From positions 445,210,022 to 445,274,021 of the forward strand of contig CM053028.1 of assembly GCA_028564925.1 (NCBI GenBank): a stretch of DNA of 64,000 nucleotides. The letters run 5' to 3'. The notes beneath the pieces are model-generated. The model searched no databases. It saw only the letters and a list, made by a program, of their open reading frames with translations, and had not been told where the DNA came from. How positions within the stretch are numbered: position 1 is the stretch's first letter; each line of letters begins with the position of its first letter. Position numbers and translations under genes: made by a program. The stretch comes from Lithobates sylvaticus (lineage: Eukaryota > Chordata > Amphibia > Anura > Ranidae). This document shows, piece after piece, positions 54,642-64,000 of the stretch.

Positions 54642-55626
54642 CATTCATTTCCATATTTTTTGTTACATTGATAATTCTCCCTATGTTAACTGCTAGTGGG
54701 GTCACCATCGATGTATTACGGGTATGGTGACCCGGTGCGCGCACACGCAAATGCCGGACAGTGCGCGCCAATGCGGTATGCTGGCCTTTGTGAGTTACAG
54801 CTGATTGGGAGATCTGGCGCGTGAATGTGCGCCGCCGCGCGCGGTGTGACGTGGCGCACGTGTGGGCGCAGGCGTAGTCAATGCTGAGGCTTAGCATATG
54901 CGGATATGTGCGAGGGTTCCATTGGACATAAAGGCATGGCGAATGAACCCGGCATGTGCGACAGGGGACAGAGCTGCCTGTGCACGTGCAGAGGACTATG
55001 CTGCGCGTGACGGTGTGGATGCGCACGCATGTGCGCAAATTATGCCCGTTGTGCGCATGTGCGCACAGATGAACCAATTAGCTGGAAATAGGTAAATTAT
55101 CAAGAGAGTATAAAGGGGATGGGATTAGTCCATGTAACCAACTCCAATGATTAAGTCACTTCGACGAAACATGTCTGGGCATGGTTACATGGCAACTGTG
55201 AGGAGCATTTGACACTTTACTTTCAAGCTACTGGGTGTGCTGTGCCGTTTGGAGTGAAAGGGAGTGAAGTGATAGAGAGAGGAAGCAGCGTGGAGGGTTA
55301 GACACACTGGTATTTACTCCGGGTCAGCGGGGACCGTAATACATCTGGTCACCACTGCAGGTTCCCCACTTCTTTTTGAAAAGTTTACGTTGAAGTGCCT
55401 TGATTTTACATGAAGGATGTGAGTGCAATAGTTGAAGGTTTTATGTGCTGTTTTTAATAAATGGTTTTATGTTACATCACTATTGCAAGCATCTTTTCTT
55501 TCCATGTGGAGTGCAAGTCTCTAACACCCTTTCTGGATCCAGCTGATACCCGTGTGGGGCTATTAAGCAAGTTGGTCGAGCATGAGAGTGCAAGGCATAT
55601 GCTTCTGGTGAGTGCGTTTCTTAAGG
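54634..55626. repeat. large inverted repeat 1, right arm
   Basis: About 990 bp, complement of 51759-52727; together with 54519-54593 it forms a nearly continuous 1.1-kb terminal repeat. The GC-rich CpG/GTGCGC segment at 54720-55060 and the GGAAGCAGCGTGGAGG segment at 55280 match the left arm. Confidence 0.92.
55130..55192 (+). ncRNA. hammerhead-ribozyme-like motif, right arm
   Basis: Stem I: CCATGTAACCA (55130-55140) pairs perfectly with TGGTTACATGG (55182-55192), with a further CCA/TGG inside. Then a core box resembling but not identical to CTGATGA (55147-55153), stem II GTC-ACTTC-GAC (55155-55165), GAAAC (55166-55170), a minimal stem III and a GTC before stem I. Penelope-like elements are known to carry hammerheads with a very short stem III. 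Both arms have the same altered core, so it is probably the family form; activity is doubtful. Confidence 0.5.
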
Positions 55627-55910
55627 GTGCGGTAGCACTGAACACAGGTGGTGTGGTGGAAGATTTTGTTTCAAAGTCACTTTAAGAGTTCTGTTCAAGT
55701 CACTTCAAGATTTTGTTTGCTTCAAGACTTTTTCACTCTGATACACAATCACTTTAATTAACAGTTCATGGACTTTAGTTTGGATTTGTTCCTTCATATT
55801 ATGGACACTTTTATCGATTATTGTTAATCACATTATTCACTTTTTCCCAATATTGTGTTTTTAGGTGATTCATTTTTGTTATTTTCAAGCACTGTTTTCA
55901 CAGGTTGATT
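55627..55910. other. no gene seen
   Basis: AT-rich flank of the inverted repeat; TTCAAGTCACTTCAAGATTT-like words repeat loosely at 55665-55730. Confidence 0.45.
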
Positions 55911-56741
55911 ACCGTATTTATCGGCGTATAACACGCACTTTTTCCCCCTTAAATTCGGGGGAAAGTCGTGGGTGCGTGTTATACGCCGATCCCCCCCAAA
56001 AAAGTGCAAAAAAAAAATCAAACGGCGCCGAAATACAGCGACCGCCATCAATAAAAAAACGAGCGCCGCCGAAAAAAACCGAGCGCCGCCGAAAAAACCC
56101 GATCTGTCTGTTCGGCTCCGCTCGCAGTCCCGCCTCCCTGCGCTAGCTTCCGAAACAGCAGGGAGGCGGGACTGCGAGCCGAACAGACGGCTCGGGTTTT
56201 TTCCGGCGCCGCTCGCAGTCCTGCCTCCCTGCGCCCGCTTCCGAAACAGCAGGGAGGCGGGACTGTGAGCCGAACAGACGGCTCGGGTTTTTCCGGCGCC
56301 GCTCGGTCTTTTCCCACGCCGCGGTCTTTCTAGGCGGCAAATTTAAATGTGGCTAACCTGCAAATGACACTGGCAAGCTGCAAAACACACTGGGCAAGCT
56401 ACAAAACACACGGGGCAAGCTGCAAAACACACTGGGCAAGCTGCAAAACACACTGGGCAAAGCTGCAAAACACACTGGGCAAGCTGCAAATGACGCTGGG
56501 CAAGCTGCAAATGACGCTGGGCAAGCTGCAAATGACGCTGGGCAAGCTGCAAATGACGCTGACAAGCTGCAAATGACGCTGACAAGCTGCAAATCACACT
56601 GGGCAAAGCTGCAAATGACGCTTAAATGTAAGTGTTTTTTTCCCTAAACTTCCCTCCTAAAACTTTTTTTCCTTAAAATGCCCTCCTAAACTTGGGGTGC
56701 GTGTTATACGCCGGTGCGTGTTATACGCCGATAAATACGGT
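55911..56741. mobile_element. MITE of the GCGTATAACACGC family, copy 2 (831 bp)
   Basis: ACCGTATTTATCGGCGTATA at the left, CGCCGATAAATACGGT at the right, ATT on both sides (55908-55910, 56742-56744). The inside has a GC-rich inverted duplication (GGCGGGACTGCGAGCCGAAC at 56165 and 56257, complement at 56115) and a 21-bp minisatellite. GTGCGTGTTATACGCC is doubled at the right end. Confidence 0.8.
56359..56625. repeat. 21-bp minisatellite inside MITE copy 2
   Basis: About 12 units of GGGCAAGCTGCAAATGACGCT with an AAACACACT variant. It is the complement of the unit in copy 1 at 22843-23005. Confidence 0.9.
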
Positions 56742-56989
56742 ATTTAGTTTATTCACAACACTGTGATGATTAGCGCTGCTGTTTTATTCATTTAAAATCA
56801 CTTCTATATTATATTTCATTTAAGAAGCTGCTTAGAATATTACACTTAGGTGGTTTAGTTTAGTTTGTTTGTGCGCAGTGGTGGTGTGAAAAAGTAAGAG
56901 GGCGTGCACCTTTATCATACCAGTTTTTTTATTTTTAGCCTTGATGAGTTGAAGCTGTTATAGCAAAGGGTGGGCCAACTAAATATTGT

Positions 56990-57260
56990 ATTGAGTAAAT
57001 GATGATGTTGCGCTGTGTAAAAAATACAAAAAAGGTGCACAAAGTGCAATAATACCAATAAACATGTGCCAAAAATATACAAACATATAAACTCAAATTG
57101 GTAACGTGCTAAAGTCAATGAAAAAGTGACAAGTCCAAGTGATCCAGCAAAAAATAAGTCCATGACAGTATACAAAAGTGAATCCCACCACCAATATTGG
57201 CAAAGGGAGTTCTGAAAAAATCTTCAGTGATGACACCTGTGCATCTGCAAGCCCCTCACC
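56990..57260. repeat. inverted repeat 2, left arm
   Basis: Complement of 57822-58107: GATGTTGCGCTGTGTAAAAA (57004), AAGGTGCACAAAGTGCAATA (57033) and GTGATGACACCTGTGCATCT (57227) all recur in reverse. Confidence 0.9.
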
Positions 57261-57323
57261 TATTGTTATCCCCTGATGAAGTCACGTGATGTGAAGACAC
57301 GCGTTGGGATTGAAGCAATAGGT
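57258..57323 (+). ncRNA. hammerhead-like motif with consensus CTGATGA core
   Basis: ACCTATTG (57258-57265) pairs with CAATAGGT (57316-57323) as stem I. CTGATGA is exact at 57273-57279, followed by GTCAC...GTGA as stem II. The region that should read GAAAC is altered, then ACGCGTTGGG. The layout equals that of Penelope-associated hammerheads; this copy is probably inactive. Confidence 0.5.
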
Positions 57324-57821
57324 ATTATCCATATTTGACGGAAGGAAACGAGCTCAGTGCTCGTGGTTTGCTGCATTTTTTATTCATTTAAACGTGAGTT
57401 TCTTTTCCTCTGTCTATACATAATAAATTGTTTTATAATATTGGATTACACTATGGGCACTTCTCTTTCCCATTCCTAAACCCCTTATACCGAGATATAC
57501 ACCATAAAGGGCTCTGGATAAGAGATATACTTCACAAAGGGCTCTGGATAAGAGGCAGTACCAGGATTACATTGAAGTTTACGAGCTCTGCGTTCGTGAG
57601 TAATTATTGTCTATGCTTTTATTTTAAAAGTGAGTGGAATCATTTTGGTCTGCCTTATCCACCTTCTTTTGTTTTTATGGAATCACGCTTTGTTTTTCTT
57701 TTATATGCCTTAAAACTTTTCTTACTGATACCATCTAAGAAGCATTAAAGCTATCAAACCAGGAGGGAATCATTGAATACTACACCTGTGATCTACCCAT
57801 GCTGTATACCTTTTGGCAGTA
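57261..57821. other. spacer between arms of inverted repeat 2
   Basis: No protein-like frame. Contains the hammerhead-like motif and a short tandem GGGCTCTGGATAAGAG (57509 and 57540). Confidence 0.6.
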
Positions 57822-58107
57822 AGGTGAAAGGCTTGCAGATGCACAGGTGTCATCACTGAAGATTTTTTTATCACTCCTTTTGCCAATATTGGTGATGGGA
57901 TTCACTTTCGTATACTGGCACTGACTTATTTTTTGCTGGATCACTTTGATTTGTCACTTTTTCATTGACTTTAGCACGTTACCAATTTGAGTTTATATGT
58001 TTGATTTATATGTTTGTATATTCTTGGCACATTTTTATTGGTATTATTGCACTTTGTGCACCTTTTTTGTATTTTTTACACAGCGCAACATCTACATTTA
58101 CTCATTT
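57822..58107. repeat. inverted repeat 2, right arm
   Basis: Complement of 56990-57260 with scattered differences. Confidence 0.9.
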
Positions 58108-58231
58108 ACACCCCTTTTTTCTGTGTAGGATCAGTTTAACAGGTGTTTGCAGCAGTGTACCTTAGGTATAATTTTAGACAGCGTGGGAATTATTAATTTA
58201 CACCAACTAAATATTGAACCCTACGGACTAA

Positions 58232-58657
58232 AGCCCCATACACACGGTCAGATTTTCCGATGGATTCTGTCCTATCGGACAATGTTGTCGGAAATTCCGA
58301 CCGTGTGTAGGCACCATCGGACATTTTCCATCGGATTGTCCGACGGACAAAGTTGTATCTCCTGCTCTAAAAATTTTCCGACAACAAAGTCCGATCACAC
58401 CAATTCCGATCGTGTGTAGCGAATTCCGACGGACAAAAGTGCCACGCATGCTCAGATCACATTACAAGACCAAAGCTATTGGCTACTAGCCTCTACGTAG
58501 TCCCGTCGTAGGCAACAAACGTCACCACGTTCAGAATGATCGGATTTTCCGACAACATTGTCCGACCGTGTGTATGCAACACCAGTGTCGGACTAAATCC
58601 GTCGGACCAAATCCGATGGATTTGGTGGTCGGATTTTCCGACCGTGTGTATGGGGCT
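58232..58657. mobile_element. palindromic MITE, copy E (426 bp)
   Basis: AGCCCCATACACACGGTCAG at the left, GACCGTGTGTATGGGGCT at the right, TAA on both sides (58229-58231, 58658-58660). It is the same length as copy B and in opposite orientation. Best-preserved copy in the window. Confidence 0.88.
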
Positions 58658-58827
58658 TAAGACTGGGATGCCATTAAAGTTCATGTGCGTGTAAAGGCAG
58701 GTGTCTCAATACTTTTGACAATATAGTGTATGTGAACCCAGCCTTAAGCTTTGTCAAGCCAGATGGTATACATAAACTCCTAAATTTTGTGAGTTAAAGA
58801 GCCCCCGCCAAACTACAAGCAGCCCAT

Positions 58828-59107
58828 AAAAGAATATTAGTAATATTTACTAGTCCAGTGGGCAATAATTGGTATCAGACACTTCTGGGTATGTTAGGTG
58901 CCGGCTTTCTATGTGACTGTGGTTGCACCCAATGGCCACTATGTCACCACTGTGTCTTGTGATACAGCAGTCAGCAGGTGGAACCACAGTGCACAGTGCA
59001 GGGCGCAGAATCCAACATGCTCACAATGTCAGATTCCACTGGCGGTCTTAGCTCTGCAAGATTTGAGTCACTGCCTGCCAAACTGGTAAGCATTACTAAT
59101 ATTCTTT
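58828..59107. mobile_element. MITE (280 bp)
   Basis: AAAGAATATTAGTAAT at the left pairs with ATTACTAATATTCTTT at the right; TTTACTAG / CTGGTAAG extends the match to about 24 bp. The interior has paired GTGGTTGCACCCAATGGCC-type blocks. Superfamily unknown. Confidence 0.7.
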
Positions 59108-60100
59108 GACAAGCTGCATGGAAATAAACCTTTATTGTCCTGCAACAGGGTCTAGCTTTAATTCTGAGGCTTTTTCCATTTTAATGTGCTGGAGCTTTTA
59201 AAGAACACGTGTATAAGATGTGCAAGCCATCTCAACTAGCTCATTTCTATTTGAAGAAGCACTTTAGGATAAACGGCACAGCCTTGCAGAGAACAAATTG
59301 AGAGGCCTTGACATAAATAAACAGGATAGATAAAAAAAAAATAAAAAAAAAATTGGAAGAACAAACAAATCTTTTTTAAATGATCAGTGGCATATGGCTG
59401 CTTCAAGTCACACTCTTGGATTGAAAAACAAACCTTTACTGTGTTATAATTACTTGCTAAAAGATGTACAGAAAAAACACAAAATATTGCTTTGCTAATG
59501 TGCCAATTATATATCTAAAAATAGTGATACCCTTATTTATGATACAGGGAAAGCAGAGCGACACAGATAGTAGATGTACAAAAAATCCTATTATTAAATA
59601 AAGAAGGATAAATAAATATGTCAGAAAGAGTAAGACAAAGTTTATAATAGCAATAGTGAAAGTGAAATTGAAAATTAAACACTTTCCTCCTTCACCCCAA
59701 CAGGCACTGAGGGTTTCTCATCTATAATCTAGTTACGGTATGTTTCTTTGAAAAGAAAAAAACAAGTACCAAAGTAAGGAAAAAAGCTTAAAGTGTATTT
59801 CCACATTTGCAGCCAAATTGGGATATATATTTGTTGCATGTTCTCATTCAAACAACATAACTTAAAAAATATTAATAAATTGCAGCTTATGTTTTTTCGG
59901 TTACTCCATTCTGGACCCTCCAGCAAGGAAAAATCCTACATAGTTCTCTTTGTTTATGAGGGGGCTGGGCAGCTGTGCTTGCCATAATTAATCCTATCTG
60001 CACTGTGCAGGCAGATGTTCATTATCAATTTTAACTAGATTTGAACACTGTCTGTCCTTACAAAGAGGTATAGGTGTAGAAGCTAGGCTTCTTGTATGGT
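59108..60100. other. no gene seen
   Basis: AT-rich intergenic DNA with A-runs at 59331-59352; nothing recognised. Confidence 0.5.
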
Positions 60101-60127
60101 ATTGAGGACAGACTTGGGACAGGCTCA

Positions 60128-60480
60128 CTCCTAACATCTGTGTCCCCATCAGTGGAGTCCCTCCTTACATCTGTGTCCCCATCAGCGGAGTCCCTCCTTA
60201 CATCTGTGTCCCCATCAGCGGAGTCCATCCTTACATCTGTGTCCCCATCAGCGGAGTCCCTCATTACATCTGTGTCCCCATCAGCGGAGTCCTTCCTTAC
60301 ATCAGTGTCCCCATCAGCGGAGTCCCTCCTTACATCAGTGTCCCCAGCGGAGTCCCTCCTTACATCTGTGTCCCCAGCGGAGTCCCTCCTTACATCTGTG
60401 TCCCCAGCGGAGCTCCTCCATATATCCGTGTCCCCAGCAGAGCCCCTCCTTACATCTGTGTCCCTAGTGGAGCCCCTGCT
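60128..60480. repeat. 33-bp then 30-bp minisatellite
   Basis: Units contain CATCTGTGTCCCCATCAGCG and GAGTCCCTCCTTA; after about 60339 the unit loses ATC and becomes 30 bp. Eleven units or so. Because both lengths are multiples of three, a frame on each strand stays open (ESLLTSVSPSA on plus), but there is no sign of a gene. Confidence 0.93.
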
Positions 60481-60770
60481 TACATTTTTGTGAAAAATTG
60501 GGCCTTAGGCAGTGGTGGTGGTGCCCTGAACCAAAAATATTCTTAGAAGCCTTTGGCCAATTATGGCTCTCTTAGCTGAGGGCGCTGGGATTGGCCAAAG
60601 CAGGCAGGTCATGGTGCATGCTTTGGCCAATCATCATACAGCAATGCACTGCAATCTTGCAGTGCATTATGGGGCGTTACGCGGCGCTCAAATTTGCTAA
60701 TGTTAGTTTTTCGACGAAGGGGCGAAAATTGATTATTAGTCTGTTAGGGGCCAACTGAGTTCCCGTGAAG
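60481..60770. other. unassigned stretch
   Basis: Noncoding, no recognised repeat. Confidence 0.45.
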
Positions 60771-60775
60771 GCTGA

Positions 60776-61413
60776 TGTCAGGGCCTGGACTTGAACCTGG
60801 GACCTCAGCTGTGTCTGGCAATGACTCTGCTTGCTGAGCAACTGTCCAGGACAGTTCCCTGGACAATTCCTGTAATGATCCTGCCTTGAATCTTGTTTGT
60901 CTTGAACCTTGAACTCCTTGCTCCTCCCACAAACTTATGATCTTCCTGACTTAAACCATGTCTCTGTACTTCCTGTTTGCCAGATTATGATGCTCTCTCT
61001 AGCCAATATCATGCTACTGTCTCTCCTGCTGCCACCTGTATCTTCCCTACCCTTCGTTACCGACCTGTGGCTTGTTTCACAACTTCATTTCTGCTTAATC
61101 CCAACCTGCAACCACTCATTACTGACCTTTTGGCATGTTTAATGACTATGCTTCGGCTTGATCCCAACCTGCTTATCTGCTACTGGATCCCAGCTTGTTC
61201 ACCTCCCAGTGGGGCGATCCTAAGGACCGTGACCTGGTACTAACATGCACCAAAACCCATCTCCTCCATCAGAAGCTGTGAATACCAGTTAGTACTCAGG
61301 TGAACCCGTGTCATCCGCTAGGGTGACCTGTTCATATACCTGTCCCGCTTGTTAGTGGGTGCTGCTCCACTGCTATAGCTACTGGCCTCCAAGCCTGACT
61401 CCAGACTGTAACA
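60776..61413. repeat. solo LTR (638 bp), fossil
   Basis: TGTCAGGGCCTGGAC at the left, CCAGACTGTAACA at the right (TG...CA), flanked by an exact 5-bp duplication GCTGA (60771-60775 and 61414-61418). No internal region. A 5-bp target fits Ty3/gypsy or retroviral integrases. Orientation not determined. A product of recombination between two LTRs. Confidence 0.75.
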
Positions 61414-61418
61414 GCTGA

Positions 61419-61699
61419 TATGACTGAGACTTGGCTTTTAAATGTACTCACGCTCAGGTCCATTCATAGACCTCCAGATATCCCTGAGGACGTGACACAC
61501 TCTGGGTTCTTACAGCTCAAATCCTTCCGATGGTGCATATTCTTGGAACTTCCGCCAGATTCTGCTATAAACGCTATTCGTGCTACACTTGCATGCTTTT
61601 ATAAGGGATTCCACAACTTCTGCTGAGCATTGCAGATTTAAGAATCTCCGCCTTTTAATATCCTGAACACTTGCGTCAGCAGAGACCACTCATTGTTGT
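61419..61699. other. unassigned stretch
   Basis: No recognised repeat; may include DIRS sequence near its right end. Confidence 0.4.
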
Positions 61700-62592
61700 C
61701 CTGGACAGATAGTCTGCCTGAAGATTGACGTGCCTGGGCAAGTATACTGCAGAGAGGAGAAGCGGATTCTCCTGGGCCCAGTTGATTATAGGTTCAACCT
61801 CCTCCAAAAGGGACCGACTCTGCCCTGTTTTGTTACATAGGATACGGCCGCTACATTGTCCATCTTCAGGAGGACCGAGGGCCCACAGATTACCAAGGCA
61901 AAGGCTTGAGCTTGATATGCCACCCTCAGTTCCAATTTGTTGGAAACAATCTTATTCGAAAGGTGAGGTCATCGTCCTTGAGTCCACTGGTCTTCGCAAA
62001 CAGCCCCCCATCCTGTCTCGCTGGCGTCCGAGGTGATCCCTATGCAAACTGTTGAAAGAAGAGAGTGACACCATAGGGCATTCCTCCTCTCTACCCACCA
62101 GACGAGACTTTGTCTCATGGACTATGTCAGGGAAGCAACTGGTTCTATCGCTTCTTGCTGGAGAAACGTGTCCACATACTGAAACAGAATCTCCCTCTTT
62201 CGAAAGGAAGGGAGAGTGGTTGATACGAAGTTTACACTTGTTTTTTTGAGAAATTCCAAGAAGTTTCCTGTCCTTATGGTTGATAGCACTCAGTGATCTT
62301 GACTGCTTTCCATCTATACTCGCCAAAAATTGTGCAGCATGGCTCCTACAGGACGAGTATGGACGGGGACACCATCAAACAGTTTTCTGGGACTCCCGGT
62401 CTGCAGAAGCAGCTGTTTCACTTTGGTTTCGCCCCATTCTAAGGCATGCAGAATCCTCTCCCTGGCCTATTGGCCCTCAGTTCTTTCCCTCTTGCTCTAG
62501 CAGGAGTAATCTATCCTGGGTGATAAAACCAGACTTCCCCTAATCGCTGTGTTGAGCTTGCTGCCAAATAAGGACTTTTACACTAGCCTCGT

Positions 62593-63650
62593 TCAGACGA
62601 TGGGTCTGCCACCCAAGGTCTGAGCAATAAGGTGCGCCACGCTGTGACTGCTTTTAGCAAAGGCTTTAATTACATTAATAGCGGCCTCCACCATAAACCT
62701 GGCTGTCAGTCTTAGGTTCTTAAATGAGGCAATGATCTCGATTTTACCAGGATCGTTAGTAACAGCTGTCTCTGACTTATCTATCCAGACCTCCATGGAC
62801 CTGGAAATCTGCTAGGGCCGCTGATGGTTTGCAAACCCCTCCTTTAGCTGTGTAGACCTTTTTAAGGTCTAATGCCGTGTACACACGATCGGAAATGCCG
62901 CCAGCAAAAGACCGATGTGAGCTTTTGGTCGGAAAATGCGACCGTGTGTATGCTCCATCGATCTTTTGCTGGCGGAATTCCAGCCAGCAAAAGATTGAGA
63001 GCAAGTTCTCTATTTTTCGGTCGTCTGTATGCAATTCGGACGCGCAAAAAATCACGCATGTTCGGAAACAATTTGACGCATTCTCGGAAGCAATGAACTT
63101 AATTTTCTCAGCTCGACGCAGTGTTGTACGCCACCGTGTTCTTGACGGTCAAAAGTTCAGAGAACTTTTGTGTGACCATGTGTATGCAAGACAATCTCGG
63201 AAAAAACATCCAAGATTTTTCGGACGGAAATTCCGCTCGTGTGTACATGGCATAAGTCCATCTTCTAAAAGAGACTGCATCATCCAGTGGCAACATAACG
63301 TGCCTGGCCAAACGCATGAGGGCTGCATCGACCACAGGTGGGTTCTCCGGATGCCTGACAGCCTCCTTCCTGAAGCGGTACATCTTGGCAAAGCGATTCC
63401 TGAGAAAAGATTTTTTCTCTGCTTGCTTCCACTCATCTTCGATTATGTCTTTAATTTCATCCATGAAAGCAGTGATGCTGTTTCTTCAGCAGTTCTTCCA
63501 CTGTATCCTCCCACTGGAAGGCCTCCCTGATATCTTTCAAAAACGGTTGTATTAGACTGAAGTCGAACTGTTCATAATTTGCGTCCTCCTCTTTCCCAGA
63601 TGAATCTTCCAAAGCTGGCCTAGGCAGTACCTGGAACGGAACCACCAGTA
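62593..63650 (-). pseudogene. DIRS gag-like region (fossil part), split by MITE
   Basis: KDIIEDEWKQAEKKSFLRNR and RFAKMYRFRKEAVRHPENPP (63450-63350), with the second portion (ARFMVEAAINVIKAFAKSS) at 62710-62650 beyond the MITE. It parallels the gag-like region at 19855-20382. Fossil. Confidence 0.65.
62873..63252. mobile_element. palindromic MITE, copy F (380 bp)
   Basis: TGCCGTGTACACACGATCGG at the left, CGCTCGTGTGTACATGGCA at the right, TAA on both sides (62870-62872, 63253-63255). It belongs to the GTGTACACACG subfamily shared with the 44-bp copy D. Confidence 0.85.
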
Positions 63651-63900
63651 TTTAACTGAGGAGTAAGTACTCTTCAACCCCAGTATTTAACTGAGGTGTA
63701 GTCACATGGGACGAAGAGGGGGCTTGTTGATGCGGTGGCTGTGGCTGCTCAGCAAATGATTTTAGCATATCCTTGAATGCTTGCTTTATAAGAGAAACCC
63801 TTTCCCCCTTCCCTGTCCTTGATCACATATATAAGGCAGGTTTTGCAAACCGTTTTCCCTGGAAGCAACTCATTCGGACAAACCCAGCACATTCAAGCAA

Positions 63901-64000
63901 AACCACAATCTAAAAAAACAGCAGCAGGGACAACACACAGCTGAAGCATTTAGCAGGCATTAAGGGGCTACGGGCAAAATGATGACTTATGGTCCTGATA
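63901..64000. other. edge of window
   Basis: Probably the leader of the DIRS fossil; nothing distinct. Confidence 0.3.

Larger units (their letters stand above)
61700..63900 (-). mobile_element. DIRS-type retroelement fossil 2
   Basis: Minus-strand DIRS-like fossil, entering from the right. Parts: the gag region from about 63900 to 62593, beginning with a Cys pair motif (CWVCPNELLPGKTVCKTC, about 63895-63840); LMRLARHVMLPLDDAVSFRR near 63300; and an RNase H-like part at about 62060-61850 (SLHRDHLGRQRDRMGGCLRR). The reverse-transcriptase core between them is largely missing. Broken, many breaks. MITE copy F is inserted in the gag part. Confidence 0.7.

Noticed and set aside
60092-60493. 133-residue frame with an 11-residue repeat
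   Set aside because: It follows a 33-bp minisatellite; the opposite strand is open too, and there is no promoter, signal or family likeness.
60776-60845. tRNA-like A and B boxes on the minus strand (TTGCTCAGCAAG and GGTTCAAGTCC)
   Set aside because: They fall inside a block with TG...CA ends and a 5-bp duplication, better explained as a solo LTR; no cloverleaf could be drawn.
62877-63530. 217-residue plus-strand frame
   Set aside because: It runs through a MITE and antisense to the DIRS gag fossil; no family features.

Overview
This is a repeat-dominated stretch of a vertebrate nuclear genome, almost certainly an anuran amphibian and probably a ranid-type frog. The grounds are an intact odorant-receptor-131-like chemoreceptor gene, two DIRS-type retroelement fossils, L1-group LINEs, Tc1/mariner and hAT relics, Penelope-type sequence, and many copies of palindromic and TTAA-flanked miniature transposons of a kind I associate with frogs (the frog assignment is inference, partly from memory). 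I see no bacterial features, operons, CRISPR or rRNA/tRNA genes.

Only one host gene is convincing: a single-coding-exon seven-transmembrane receptor at 50201-51112 (+), with a likely 3' splice site just upstream and a polyadenylation signal downstream. The only other fully open long reading frames are ORF1 (27765-28817) and ORF2 (29159-32974) of a full-length L1-group LINE. That LINE occupies 25781-33425, is flanked by a perfect 15-bp target duplication, and looks young and possibly still competent.

Layout. 1-3070: a Ty3/gypsy fossil (minus) inserted in an older L1-group ORF1 relic. 3340-7965: Tc1-type relics; the second is split by a 5'-truncated LINE with a 19-bp target duplication, and that LINE is itself split by a palindromic MITE. 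7967-9055: a GC-rich repeat and a large fold-back. 9089-12423: an hAT transposon with BED finger and C-terminal dimerisation domain (minus). 12640-13625: a Tc1 tail interrupted by an LTR-like block and a (TA)n tract. 14286-14800: a TTAA-flanked MITE. 16447-20440: a DIRS fossil (minus). 22260-22700: a further reverse-transcriptase fossil (plus). 22775-23811: two MITEs side by side. 25640-34500: a Tc1/mariner-type relic hosting the intact L1. 35023-38720: more MITEs and a CR1-like LINE scrap. 38852-43938: a 5.1-kb noncoding TTAA-flanked element with an internal fold-back and tandem arrays. 44105-48488: a tRNA-derived SINE, a second TTAA-type element and three adjoining minisatellites. 50201-51112: the receptor. 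51759-58107: two large inverted-repeat structures, one holding a Penelope-like GIY-YIG domain, both with hammerhead-ribozyme-like motifs. 58232-61413: MITEs, a minisatellite and a solo LTR. 61700-63900: a second DIRS fossil (minus) with a MITE in its gag.

The elements do not work together as a system; they form a nested stratigraphy. The most distinctive signals are the intact L1, the Penelope-type inverted repeats with ribozyme-like motifs, the palindromic MITE family with a 3-bp TTA/TAA target duplication (including a 44-bp minimal copy), the MITE family with an internal minisatellite, and the receptor whose TM3 lacks the usual acidic-Arg-aromatic motif.
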